Assembly (NCBI GenBank): GCA_036557285.1 | Contig: DATBHW010000038.1 | Location: 1-47,340 of the forward strand | Direction of reading: 5' to 3' | Origin: Ktedonobacterales bacterium | GTDB taxonomy: Bacteria > Chloroflexota > Ktedonobacteria > Ktedonobacterales > DATBGS01 | DNA: 47,340 bases | Shown: positions 24,033 to 31,847 of the stretch, in pieces | Numbering within the stretch: position 1 is the first letter of the stretch | Layout of the letters: the number at the start of each line of letters is the position of its first letter | Position numbers and translations under genes: made by a program | The notes under the pieces: generated by a model | What the model saw: only the letters and a program-made list of their open reading frames with translations | Told to the model about the DNA's origin: nothing | Databases searched by the model: none

Positions 24033-25874
24033 TTGAGTGCTGAAGAGATTGATCGCCTGATCACCGAAGGCAAGGTACTGATCAAGCGGCGCGATTATGA
24101 GCAGGCGCTGGGTATCTGCGAGCAGGCGTTGGGGCTGGAGGCGAGCAACGCGCGCGTCCTGGCCTTGAAAGGGCAGGCGCTGGTCGGGCTGAAACGCTCT
24201 CCTGATGCTCTGGAGGCGGCAGAGCAGGCGATTGCGCTGGACGCGGCGCTGGTGGACGCTTCTATCTGCAAGAGTGTGGCGCTGCTGCAACTGCATCGGG
24301 CTGAGGAGGCGCTGGCCGCCTGCGAGCAGGGGCTGGCCCATGATTTTACGGTGGCAGAGGCGCACGCGCAGAAATGCGCGGCGCTGGGGGAACTGCGGCG
24401 CGATGAGGAGGCGCTGGAGGCGGCAGAGCAGGCGCTGGAACTGGACCCGGCCTCGCTGCTGGCGCAGAATAATAAGGCGTCGGCGCTGGTTTATCTGAAG
24501 CGGCCCCGCGAGGCGCTGGAGGTCTATTATATCGTGCTGGGCCTGGACCCCAAGATGGCCGCCGCCTATGCGGGAAAGGGCGCGGCGTTTCTGGAACTGG
24601 GCTGGTATGAGGAGGCGCTGGGAAACTTAGACTATGCGATCAGCCTGGATGCGACGCTGGCCCCCGCGCACGCGAATCGAGCGGTGGCGCTGCTGCGGCT
24701 GAAGCGCCCGGAAGAGGCGCTGGGGGCGGCTGAGCGCGTGCTGGCACTGGACGCGGGGTATGTGAAGGGCTGGAATAACAAAGGAGCGGCGCTTGTTCGG
24801 CTGAACCGCCGGGAAGAGGCGCTGGCGGCGTATGAGCAGGCGATCCAGCTTGATCCGACTTACGCGACGGTCTACCAGAATAAGGGCACGGCGCTGCTGC
24901 GTCTTGGGCGGCGCGAGGAGGCGCTGGCGCTGGACTCGACGCAGGCGATCAGCCACTCGAATATGGCGATTGCGCTGGCTGCGCTCAGGCGCTTCGAAGA
25001 GGCGCTGGCGGCGGCTGAGCAGGCGCTGCGCCTGGACGCGAATCTGGCGGCAGCCCACACGGGCAAGGGGCTGGCGCTGCTGGGCCTGAAACGCTATGAG
25101 GAGGCGCTGGGAGCGGCGGCCCGCAGCGTGGCCCTGGACAATGAGCGGACCGGCGCCCATACGATCAGGGCTACTGTGCTGCTGCGGATAAAGCTCCACG
25201 AGCAGGCGCTGGGAGCGGCGGAATGGGCGACGTATGTCGATCCTCACTACGCCGATGCGTATGAGGTGAAAGGCGCGGTGCTGCGCGAGTTGGGGCGCTA
25301 TGAGAACGCGCTGGCGGCCTATGAGCGCGCGCTGGAACTGGATCCGCGCAATCTCGCCTGCCTGCGGGGCAAGGCTGTCGCGCTGCTGCATTTGAGGCGC
25401 TATCAAATGGCGCTGGAGACGTGTGATCGGGCGATTGCGCTTGACCCGAAGCACGCGGATGCCTATATTTATACCTATGCGGCGCTCCGGGCGATGCGGC
25501 GCGATGAGGAGGCGCTGCCTGCTTATGAGCGGGCAATCGAGTTGGTCCCCAACAACGCGACGCTCTATCGCAGCAAAGGGGATACGCTGAAGCGCCTGAA
25601 ACGCTATGAGGAGGCGCTGGCGGCCTATGAGCGCGCGCTGGAACTGGCCCCGAACAATGCCGATGCGTGTCAAAGCAAGATGAGGACGCTCTTGCACCTG
25701 GGCGGTATCGGGCGGCGTTTGCGGCGTACCGGCGGCTGCGGCAGGCGCGCCGCAGAGGATAATCGTCGGTGGACGCGCGGCCAGAAAGGGCTGAAGCCTC
25801 TGGATGGAGATGAGAACGATGAGCGCAGAAGAGATCGAGCGCCTGATGCTGGAAGGCGAATCGCTGGCACTTGA
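24033..25874 (+). CDS. TPR repeat protein 5, 3' end frameshifted
   Basis: This is the longest paralogue (about 613 residues, roughly 17 TPR units). The probable start is TTG 24033 (LSAEEIDRLITEGKVLI), because it aligns with the N-termini of its neighbours. ATG 23946 would overlap the previous gene by 56 bp. One repeat is shortened (LGRREEALALDSTQA, about 8 residues missing). After LLHLG near 25700 the frame turns into an unrelated Arg/Gly-rich tail. Shifting by -1 at that point gives RYRAAFAAYRRLRQARRRG and a stop at 25762, which matches the cap of TPR protein 4. So a one-base deletion extends the present frame into the next gene, overlapping its start by 56 bp. Confidence 0.78.
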   Translation: MSAEEIDRLITEGKVLIKRRDYEQALGICEQALGLEASNARVLALKGQALVGLKRSPDALEAAEQAIALDAALVDASICKSVALLQLHRAEEALAACEQGLAHDFTVAEAHAQKCAALGELRRDEEALEAAEQALELDPASLLAQNNKASALVYLKRPREALEVYYIVLGLDPKMAAAYAGKGAAFLELGWYEEALGNLDYAISLDATLAPAHANRAVALLRLKRPEEALGAAERVLALDAGYVKGWNNKGAALVRLNRREEALAAYEQAIQLDPTYATVYQNKGTALLRLGRREEALALDSTQAISHSNMAIALAALRRFEEALAAAEQALRLDANLAAAHTGKGLALLGLKRYEEALGAAARSVALDNERTGAHTIRATVLLRIKLHEQALGAAEWATYVDPHYADAYEVKGAVLRELGRYENALAAYERALELDPRNLACLRGKAVALLHLRRYQMALETCDRAIALDPKHADAYIYTYAALRAMRRDEEALPAYERAIELVPNNATLYRSKGDTLKRLKRYEEALAAYERALELAPNNADACQSKMRTLLHLGGIGRRLRRTGGCGRRAAEDNRRWTRGQKGLKPLDGDENDERRRDRAPDAGRRIAGT

Positions 25875-26550
25875 GGAACGCTATCAAGAGGCGCTGGCGA
25901 CGTATGAGCGGGCTATCGAGCTGGACCCGACACAGGCGGCGGGCTATGCCCACAAGGGCAGCCTGCTCTGGAACCTGGAGCGGCACACGGAGGCGCTCTT
26001 TGCCTATGAGCGCGCCTGCGACCTGGAGCCGGGGAACGCGGAGTTCTGCGTGTCGCGGGGCGATCTGCTGCGGGTGCTGGACCGCGACGATGAGGCGCTG
26101 GCGGCCTATGGGGAGGCGCTGCGTCTGGAGCCGGACAATGCCGAGTTTTGCGCTATGCAGGGAGAACTGCTTCAGGAGCTTGGCCGCTTTCAAGAGGCGC
26201 TCTTTGCCTACGCGCACGCGCTGGAACTGGAGCCGGACGATGGGACTATCGCGCTGTGCAAGGCGGATGTGCTGCGCGAGCTTGGGCGGGATGAGGAGGC
26301 GCTGGCGGCGTATGACGCGGCGATCAGGCTTGACCCGACCTCAGCCGATGCCTATAACGGCAAGGGCTTTGTGCTGGAATCGCTGCGGCAGCCGCTGCGG
26401 GCGCTGGCGGCGTATGAGCAGGCGAACCTCTGCGACGCGAACTTTGCGCCTGCCTGGCACAACAAGGCCAATCTGCTTGCCCGTCTGGGCCGGTTTGCCG
26501 AGGCGGAACGCGCCCGCCAGCGCGCGAACAAGCTGGGCTACAACTGGTAG
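25819..26550 (+). CDS. TPR repeat protein 6
   Basis: The 243-residue product starts MSAEEIERLMLEGESLALEE and has about seven TPR units. The repeats include unusually acidic, Cys-containing ones (ACDLEPGNAEFCVSRGDLLR). It ends with a basic capping helix (FAEAERARQRANKLGYNW). ATG 25819 is preferred over 25804 because it aligns with its paralogues; GGAGATGAGA lies upstream. The 3' extension of TPR protein 5 overlaps its first 56 bp, an arrangement likely created by the frameshift there. It is the last gene of the TPR cluster and is followed by a REP palindrome and the RAYT gene. Confidence 0.83.
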   Translation: MSAEEIERLMLEGESLALEERYQEALATYERAIELDPTQAAGYAHKGSLLWNLERHTEALFAYERACDLEPGNAEFCVSRGDLLRVLDRDDEALAAYGEALRLEPDNAEFCAMQGELLQELGRFQEALFAYAHALELEPDDGTIALCKADVLRELGRDEEALAAYDAAIRLDPTSADAYNGKGFVLESLRQPLRALAAYEQANLCDANFAPAWHNKANLLARLGRFAEAERARQRANKLGYNW

Positions 26551-26637
26551 CCGCGCGTACCGCTGCCATCCCTGGCGGCGCACCGGAACGCCAGGGCGAA
26601 CGTGGGGCTTCAGAGGGCAATGTTCGCGTGGGCCAGC

Positions 26638-26670
26638 GTTGGCCGCCAGGGACGGCGGCGGTACAAGCAC
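26638..26670 (-). repeat. REP-like palindrome directly upstream of the RAYT gene
   Basis: A GTAC-type unit in minus orientation (GGCCGCCAGGGACGGCGGCGGTAC) with the usual ACAAG flank. The position next to a RAYT gene matches the REPtron arrangement known in other bacteria. A partial relative (GTACCGCTGCCATCCCTGGCGGC) lies just upstream at about 26557-26579. Confidence 0.85.
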
Positions 26671-26725
26671 CTGGAGCAGCGATTCGCCACCAGGGATGGC
26701 TGTACAGGCGAAAGGGCATTGTCTT

Positions 26726-27376
26726 GTGAGTGACGACCAACCCGCTGGTTCCCCTGATCAAGATGGCGCTTCCTTGCGGAGTCGTGGCTATCTCCCGCAT
26801 TGGGAACGCAACGCAGCAACCTATTTTGTGACCTTCCGGCTGGCAGACGCGCTGCCTCAACATGTGCTTCTGGCCTACGAGGCTGAACGCGAAGCGCTGC
26901 TGGCAAAGGCGCTTGCAGGTGGGCAAACGCTCTCAACTGTGGAGAAAGCGCGTCTGGACCAGCTTATTTCTAGACGCATCCAACGCTTTCTGGATAGTGG
27001 TGTGGGAGTGTGTTATCTGGCAACTCCTGCGGTTGCTGAGATAGTCGCTCAGGCGCTCCGTCACTTCGATGGTATCCGCTATCGGCTTCTTGCCTGGTGT
27101 ATTATGCCAAATCACGTCCATGTGGTGGTGCAACTGCTGGCTCCTTATGCGCTGTCGGAGATTCTCCACTCCTGGAAGTCGTTTACTGCCAATCGGATAC
27201 AGCGCCTGATCGGCTTCCAGGGGATGTTCTGGCAGCGAGAATATTACGATCATGTGATCCGTGATGAAGAAGCGCTCTGGCGGATTATCAAATATGTGGC
27301 ACAAAACCCACTGAAGGCCAACCTCCAGGATTGGCCTTGGGCGGAAGTGTGCATTCCACTGGAATATCCTTTGTAG
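26726..27376 (+). CDS. RAYT: REP-associated tyrosine transposase (HUH, Y1 family)
   Basis: The 216-residue product has the Y1 HUH core. It opens with RGYLPHWERNAATYFVTFRL, has the metal-binding His-x-His in MPNHVHVVVQ (His130 and His132) and the catalytic Tyr in FWQREYYDHVIRDEEAL (Tyr173 or 174), and ends IIKYVAQNPLKA. RAYTs cut and join single-stranded DNA at REP palindromes next to a short guide tetranucleotide. The start GTG 26726 has AAAGGG 9 nt upstream; ATG 26696 is an alternative. The reading frame continues far upstream, but only as a shadow of TPR protein 6. Intact motifs suggest an active enzyme. It is the likely driver of the REP-like repeats between 5.2 and 26.7 kb. Confidence 0.9.
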   Translation: MSDDQPAGSPDQDGASLRSRGYLPHWERNAATYFVTFRLADALPQHVLLAYEAEREALLAKALAGGQTLSTVEKARLDQLISRRIQRFLDSGVGVCYLATPAVAEIVAQALRHFDGIRYRLLAWCIMPNHVHVVVQLLAPYALSEILHSWKSFTANRIQRLIGFQGMFWQREYYDHVIRDEEALWRIIKYVAQNPLKANLQDWPWAEVCIPLEYPL

Positions 27377-27449
27377 GGACACACTTGGCGGGAGGCTGAC
27401 GGTACATGCAGGAACGGTTGAGCAGGGGTTGATGTGAGAGGGGGATGGT

Positions 27450-28511
27450 ATGGCCTGGCAAACGACCATGCGCCGCGTGTTGTTGTTTATGGCTGGTTCC
27501 GGCGAGGACAGCCAGGTGGAAGATGAGCAAATCGTAGATGCGCCGGACGGGCAAGCGAGGCTGAGCGCGGGGACGCAGCCGGTGCGCGAGCAGGCGCTGC
27601 TGGCGGCGCAGGAGCCGCCGCTGACGCAGGAAGATTTCTTCTGGCGGCGTCTTTCCGATGGCTGGTCTCTGAAGGATGTGCAGCCCGAAGTCTATGTAGA
27701 ACTGCACAACGAATGTTACGAGGCGTACAACGCGAATCCGCTGGCGAATACGATTGTGGAGACGATTACGAACTTTACGCTGGGGCGCGGGGTGCTGGTT
27801 TCGGCGGCGAATCGGCGCGTGCAGCGCGTGCTGGATGCGTTCTGGCGCGATCCCGATAATCATATGAGCGCGCGTATCTACGATCTGTGTACAGAACTGA
27901 GCGTGTATGGGGAGCAGTTCATTCGTTTCTTCGTCAATCCTATTGATGGCAGCGTGAAGATCGGGCAGATCGATCCCAGTACGATTGATGAGATCGAGAC
28001 GGACCCCGATAATATCGAGAGGCCGCTGCGCTTTCATCAGCGGCCCGTCGGGCCAGCGGCAGGCGTGCCGGGCGGCGTGTTCGATACTGATGGGCGCTGG
28101 TTCGAGGCCGGGCGCGAGGTTATGCAGTTTGCGATTCATAAGGTCTCGAATGCCAAACGGGGGCGCTCGGACCTGGCGACGCTGCTGCCCTGGCTGCGGC
28201 GCTATAAGGACTGGCTGACGGATCGCGTGCGCCTGAATAAGTACAAGACGGCGTTTCTGTGGGATGTGAAGCTGCTGGGCGCGGACGCCAGGGCGGTGGA
28301 ACTCAAGCGCATGCAGTACAGCTATCCGCCGGAGCCAGGGAGCGTGATCATCCACAACGAGTCTGAAATCTGGTCGGCGGTCAGGCCGGAGATCAACGCG
28401 AGCGATGTCGAGTCGGATGGCCGGGCGATCAAGCTGATGATCGCGGCGGGTCCACGCTCTCCCATTTGTGACATGATGTTTCGTCAACAGCAATACCCGC
28501 CTCTTTCATGA
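27450..28511 (+). pseudogene. Phage portal protein, interrupted by an integrative element
   Basis: About 333 residues of a phage portal protein are present: a variable N-terminus, then VYVELHNECYEAYNANPLAN, IVETITNFTLGRGVLVSA, the SVYGEQFIRFFVNPIDG strand pair, FHQRPVG, VMQFAIHKVSNAKRGRSDLA, and LLPWLRRYKDWLTDRVRLNK. Portals form the dodecameric DNA gate of the capsid. After DGRAIKLMIAAG the frame turns into unrelated sequence (PRSPICDMM...) and stops at 28511; the family continues for a further 100 or more residues. The break coincides with the 3' end of the serine integrase on the other strand. ATG 27450 follows GAGAGGGGGA. The missing half should lie beyond the far end of the inserted element. 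Confidence 0.85.
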
Positions 28512-30456
28512 AGGCGATGTCTTCCAAACTGAGTGTTTGCGGAATGTCGCAGAAACTCTTCAGGTTATGGCGCTGGACTCCTAGTTTCCGGGCTTGGATG
28601 ATGATCCCTGCCCACGTGCGGCGCGGTAGCGTTTGTAAAAGCTCCTCTCTTGGTGCGTCTGGGTACAGTGTTTTGATGTTGTCATTCTCTGCTTCTGTCC
28701 ACTCCTTATGTGCGCTTTTGCAACGAAAGATGTACGTTCGTTCTGTCCCCCACTGCGGATCAAGCCATTCAACTTCAAGCCGCAGCCAGTGGGCAGTCAT
28801 CTCATCAAGATACACACCTTTGACTAATCCATTGGCTAATGCCTGCCGATCTGCAAAGGGGATGTTCTCCCAATCCTCTGCGATGCGATCAGCAAGCGTA
28901 TAATACGCCATGAGTTTCTGCGGCGTCTCATCTTTGAGCAGGGTGGCGCGTTTTTTCTCCAGTTCCTCTTTCTGTTCTTCAAGCTTGGCGTATCGTTCTG
29001 CCAATTTCTGTTTCAGCGTTCTTGTTTGTTTCTCATCCTCCTTCGCCTTCTTTATTCGGGGGAGCGAAAGGCTGTCCACAATGCCGTCCATCTGCTTGTC
29101 AATCTCGGCCAACTGGTCATCGATGGACTTGATAAGCTGGTGACGCTCTTGGACAAGCTGCTCACCGTACTCATGGTAGTGTTCAAACCGCGTTGTCTGC
29201 TTCAAGTGTTCAACAAGACGGTTGGCAAACAGGGTGTCAATCTCTTTACAGGGGGTTGCTGCGTGATATTTGAGAACAAGGTCTTGCCCGCGCTCCTCAA
29301 TCACGTAAATGGGCTGATCTGTCAACCCTGACGTTGTGACGTACACCCGTCCACCTTCGCGTGAGGAAATGGCGTATTTCAAAAGGGCGGGAATCGGCTC
29401 TTTCCGGGTGTATCGAGTGTACCCGTTTTTCTTCTCGTTGCGCTCACCAGTAATGGTGTACGGGGAAAGGCGGTTAAACGCATACCAGAATAGCTCCTCG
29501 TCAACAATTGGCTCGTGGTTGCCTTTTTTGACGACTTCGCCTTGATGGACCCAATAGCCAATGTATGCCACATTGGTCAGAAGGCCGGTCAAGCCGTGTC
29601 GTGACAGATGGAAGCCTCCTGGCACCCGCTTGAGTTGGTAGAAGGAAAGGTACTTACTGATGTCAACGTCTTCCGCAAACTCTGGAAAGAGAAACGCCAG
29701 TTGGTACAATTCCCGGCACAGCGGGCGCACCCTGCCCCCTATTTCCCAATATCGTTTGAAAAGCCACCGAACGATGTTCGCGTGTGGCTCATAAGGAATG
29801 AATTTGCGGTACGTGGGATTGGGAACGACGCTTCCCTCAACGATGATGGACTCCCTGCTGTCTACGATATACCCGATAGGGATAGCGCGACCTGCCCATT
29901 TGCCGCTCTCAAGGATGCGGTTTCTCGCGCCGTGTAAGCGGTGAAAGACATAATCACGCAAATAATCGGCGGCTTCTTCACATCTCCAGCGGAATTGTTT
30001 GACGTGGAACGGGTTGGCAAAATCGTAGGTCATGTGAGGCGTTATGACGACAACGCCATGCCGTTTGCAGACATCAATAAAGACGTTGTACTGAATGCCA
30101 GTCTCGTCTCGAAACAACCGGTCTTCCAGGAAGACCAGAACGGTTTTGATCTCCCCTGCTTCAATGTGTTCAATCAGTGAGCGCAGCCCTTCGCGCTGGT
30201 CAATCCGCAGCGTTCCTGATTTGGCTAAGTCCTGAGTAAAGAGGATGATGCCCTCCTCTTTCCAGCCTAATTGCTTGGCAAAGGCTATCAGATCGTCTGT
30301 CTGCATCTCGGTTGATTGCCGGTAGTTTTTGACCTGAGCAAGCGTACTCTGGCGAGCGTAAATACCTATACCTGCCTCAGTGTCTAGTTGTGTCTGTCCC
30401 CAGCCCAGGGATACGTGTTGTTGTTTGGGTTTGTTTTTGGGACGAAAGTACGTCAT
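28429..30456 (-). CDS. int: Large serine recombinase (integrase) with Myb-like C-terminal domain
   Basis: The 675-residue product begins with a resolvase domain holding the nucleophile in GIYARQST (Ser37), then LVFLEDRLFRDE and VITPHMTYDF. A recombinase domain follows (HGLTGLLTNVAYIGYWVHQG), then a long coiled coil (about residues 440-520). Near the end EWTEAENDNIKTLYPDAPRE, LLQTLPRRTWAGI and QARKLGVQR look like a Myb/SANT-type DNA-binding unit, unusual for this class. The zinc-ribbon Cys motifs typical of the family are not evident. ATG 30456 has AAGAGGG upstream; the frame extends further but without support. The enzyme catalyses site-specific integration. It reads toward the portal junction and its last codons lie in portal sequence, so excision would change its C-terminus. 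Confidence 0.88.
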   Translation of the reverse strand: MTYFRPKNKPKQQHVSLGWGQTQLDTEAGIGIYARQSTLAQVKNYRQSTEMQTDDLIAFAKQLGWKEEGIILFTQDLAKSGTLRIDQREGLRSLIEHIEAGEIKTVLVFLEDRLFRDETGIQYNVFIDVCKRHGVVVITPHMTYDFANPFHVKQFRWRCEEAADYLRDYVFHRLHGARNRILESGKWAGRAIPIGYIVDSRESIIVEGSVVPNPTYRKFIPYEPHANIVRWLFKRYWEIGGRVRPLCRELYQLAFLFPEFAEDVDISKYLSFYQLKRVPGGFHLSRHGLTGLLTNVAYIGYWVHQGEVVKKGNHEPIVDEELFWYAFNRLSPYTITGERNEKKNGYTRYTRKEPIPALLKYAISSREGGRVYVTTSGLTDQPIYVIEERGQDLVLKYHAATPCKEIDTLFANRLVEHLKQTTRFEHYHEYGEQLVQERHQLIKSIDDQLAEIDKQMDGIVDSLSLPRIKKAKEDEKQTRTLKQKLAERYAKLEEQKEELEKKRATLLKDETPQKLMAYYTLADRIAEDWENIPFADRQALANGLVKGVYLDEMTAHWLRLEVEWLDPQWGTERTYIFRCKSAHKEWTEAENDNIKTLYPDAPREELLQTLPRRTWAGIIIQARKLGVQRHNLKSFCDIPQTLSLEDIAFMKEAGIAVDETSCHKWESVDPPRSSA
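28440..28455. other. Probable attachment-site junction (portal gene / integrative element)
   Basis: Portal homology ends after the codons for IAAG, near 28449, and element sequence follows. The core crossover bases cannot be defined without the other junction or an empty site. The last codons of the integrase, through its TGA at 28429-28431, are read from portal sequence. Confidence 0.5.
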
Positions 30457-30882
30457 AGTGGCCCTCTTGCAGATGCACGGCGATACGAACGAGTACACGG
30501 CATACCCGCTCAACATCCAGACGTGAAAAACGATCAGCCGCACAACGGGTAGGCTGGGGGTATGGAGAGGAAGGTGTTTCTGACATCGTGGTGACTCACG
30601 TTGCCTTTCTACCAGCAAGCGAGTCAAAATCATGCGAGGTGTGGTATAACGAGGTTAATCGCATGGTAGTGACTTACCTGCGGGGCTGGGGGTGTTCTCT
30701 GTTCCAAGCAGGAATACCCCTGTTTCATTTCTCCCTCAAAGCATACCCGACAATAACAAAAGCGTCAACGGTAAGGCTGGACGGGTGTTCAAGCACTCCT
30801 GGGTCAACAGCGGAATCAGGTAAACCAGTATGCCCAACCTAACGCAAGTATATACCATTATAGGCTATCAAGACAAGACTGT
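30457..30882. other. Intergenic region between divergent integrase and HTH genes
   Basis: It should hold the integrase promoter and possibly recombination control sites. An 84-codon frame at 30588-30842 has no ribosome site or recognisable content and is not called. No clear repeats are seen. Confidence 0.4.
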
Positions 30883-30912
30883 TTGCCGTCAATTTTGGTC
30901 GTTTTGTATAAT
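30883..30912 (+). promoter_or_regulatory. Sigma-70-type promoter of the HTH gene
   Basis: TTGCCG (30883-30888) and a consensus TATAAT (30907-30912) are 18 bp apart. The transcript would start about 13 nt before the GAGGGG ribosome site of the gene at 30933. Confidence 0.7.
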
Positions 30913-30932
30913 GCGAAAAAACGAGGGGAACG

Positions 30933-31115
30933 ATGGAAGAGAAATTTCTCCGCCCTGATGAGATAGCAAAGCAATTGGATGTAGATATAGAGACAGTACG
31001 GGTTTGGCTGAGAAGAGGTGAGTTGGTGGGGTATAAGCTGGGGTCTGATTGGCGAGTCAAACCATCTGACTTGGAAGAATTCCTGACTAAGAGAAGAAAT
31101 GTTGAGCGAAAGTAA
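30933..31115 (+). CDS. Excisionase-like helix-turn-helix protein
   Basis: The 60-residue product (MEEKFLRPDEIAKQLDVDIE, TVRVWLRRGELVGYKLGSDW, then RVKPSDLEEFLTKRR) is a HTH_17 or MerR-like winged helix of the excisionase/SinR-like type. GAGGGGA lies upstream of ATG 30933, and a good promoter ends 20 bp earlier. It is divergent from the serine integrase, the usual place for a recombination directionality factor or regulator of an integrative element. I infer that it controls excision or integrase expression. It could equally be a general repressor of the element. An IS256-type element has inserted just downstream of it. Confidence 0.8.
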   Translation: MEEKFLRPDEIAKQLDVDIETVRVWLRRGELVGYKLGSDWRVKPSDLEEFLTKRRNVERK

Positions 31116-31234
31116 GAGAATCCAGGGTAGATCGACCTATTGGGTCTGTCAAGTGGTTTGTGTAAATAGCTGATAAGCCTGTTCAAAATCAACCATCATA
31201 GTAAACAGTACGCTTCTCTGTCCAGCGAGTTCTC

Positions 31235-31705
31235 CTACCTGTCCGCGACCCATGTGCGCAGCGCGGGCAGGTGATCCTGATAGTGCTCAGACGAGTTTGC
31301 CGCGAAGATCTGCCAAGGGACCCAGTCATCTGGCATATCGCTGAAGCGACGAGGATCATTGAGGTCTTCGTCACTGAGACTGTGAACGGCTTCGAGCAGA
31401 TCGCTGTAGGAGTGCTGTCCTTCGTGAATGATCTCCTGCAAAGGGCGATGGCTGTTCTGTTGATAGATCAGCACATTGCGCTCATCGGTGGGCAGTGTCC
31501 ACCATTCGGAGCCGGTAAAAACGTGCAGGCGGATGACGGGCAGCATCTCACGCTCGTACCAACTGACATGGGCGACCAGGTCTTTGACTGACCAGTTTCC
31601 CAGAATCCCCGGCCGGAGCATGTGATGCTCGTCCATCTGTGCGAGTGCGGCCTCCCATTGGGCTCGTGTCTGCTCCAGCGTGCTGATGAAGGTCATCTTG
31701 TCCAC
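31235..31705 (-). CDS. DinB/DfsB-like four-helix protein, IS passenger
   Basis: The 156-residue product has the DinB-superfamily pattern. An N-terminal helix (FISTLEQTRAQWEAALAQMD) is followed by GNWSVKDLVAHVSWYERE with a candidate metal His, then a DLLEAVHSLSDEDLNDP segment and a C-terminal SSEHYQDHLPALRTWV with further His. Members include thiol-transferase-like enzymes, damage-induced proteins and the colibactin-protection protein ClbS, so a stress or detoxification role is possible but not shown. GTG 31705 follows AGGGGAAAACC at good spacing. It lies between the inverted ends of the IS256-type element, on the same strand as and 142 bp downstream of the transposase, so it could move with it. 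Confidence 0.82.
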   Translation of the reverse strand: MDKMTFISTLEQTRAQWEAALAQMDEHHMLRPGILGNWSVKDLVAHVSWYEREMLPVIRLHVFTGSEWWTLPTDERNVLIYQQNSHRPLQEIIHEGQHSYSDLLEAVHSLSDEDLNDPRRFSDMPDDWVPWQIFAANSSEHYQDHLPALRTWVADR

Positions 31706-31847
31706 GGTTTTCCCCTGCCTTCCTGCCGTTCAAAAGTACCCATCACCGCTTTTCACCTCAAGAGTCTCCGTCCAGGACCCTGTCCACTGACCTGTTGTCC
31801 TCTCCTGCGCTTCCTCTCTTGCTCTCCAGTGGGGATGTTGATCATGC

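Noticed and set aside
25871-26695. Long upstream extension of the RAYT frame
   Set aside because: It is the shadow of TPR protein 6 in another frame; RAYT homology begins only near GTG 26726.
30588-30842. 84-codon plus-strand frame between integrase and HTH gene
   Set aside because: No ribosome site, no recognisable composition, and it occupies the expected integrase promoter region.
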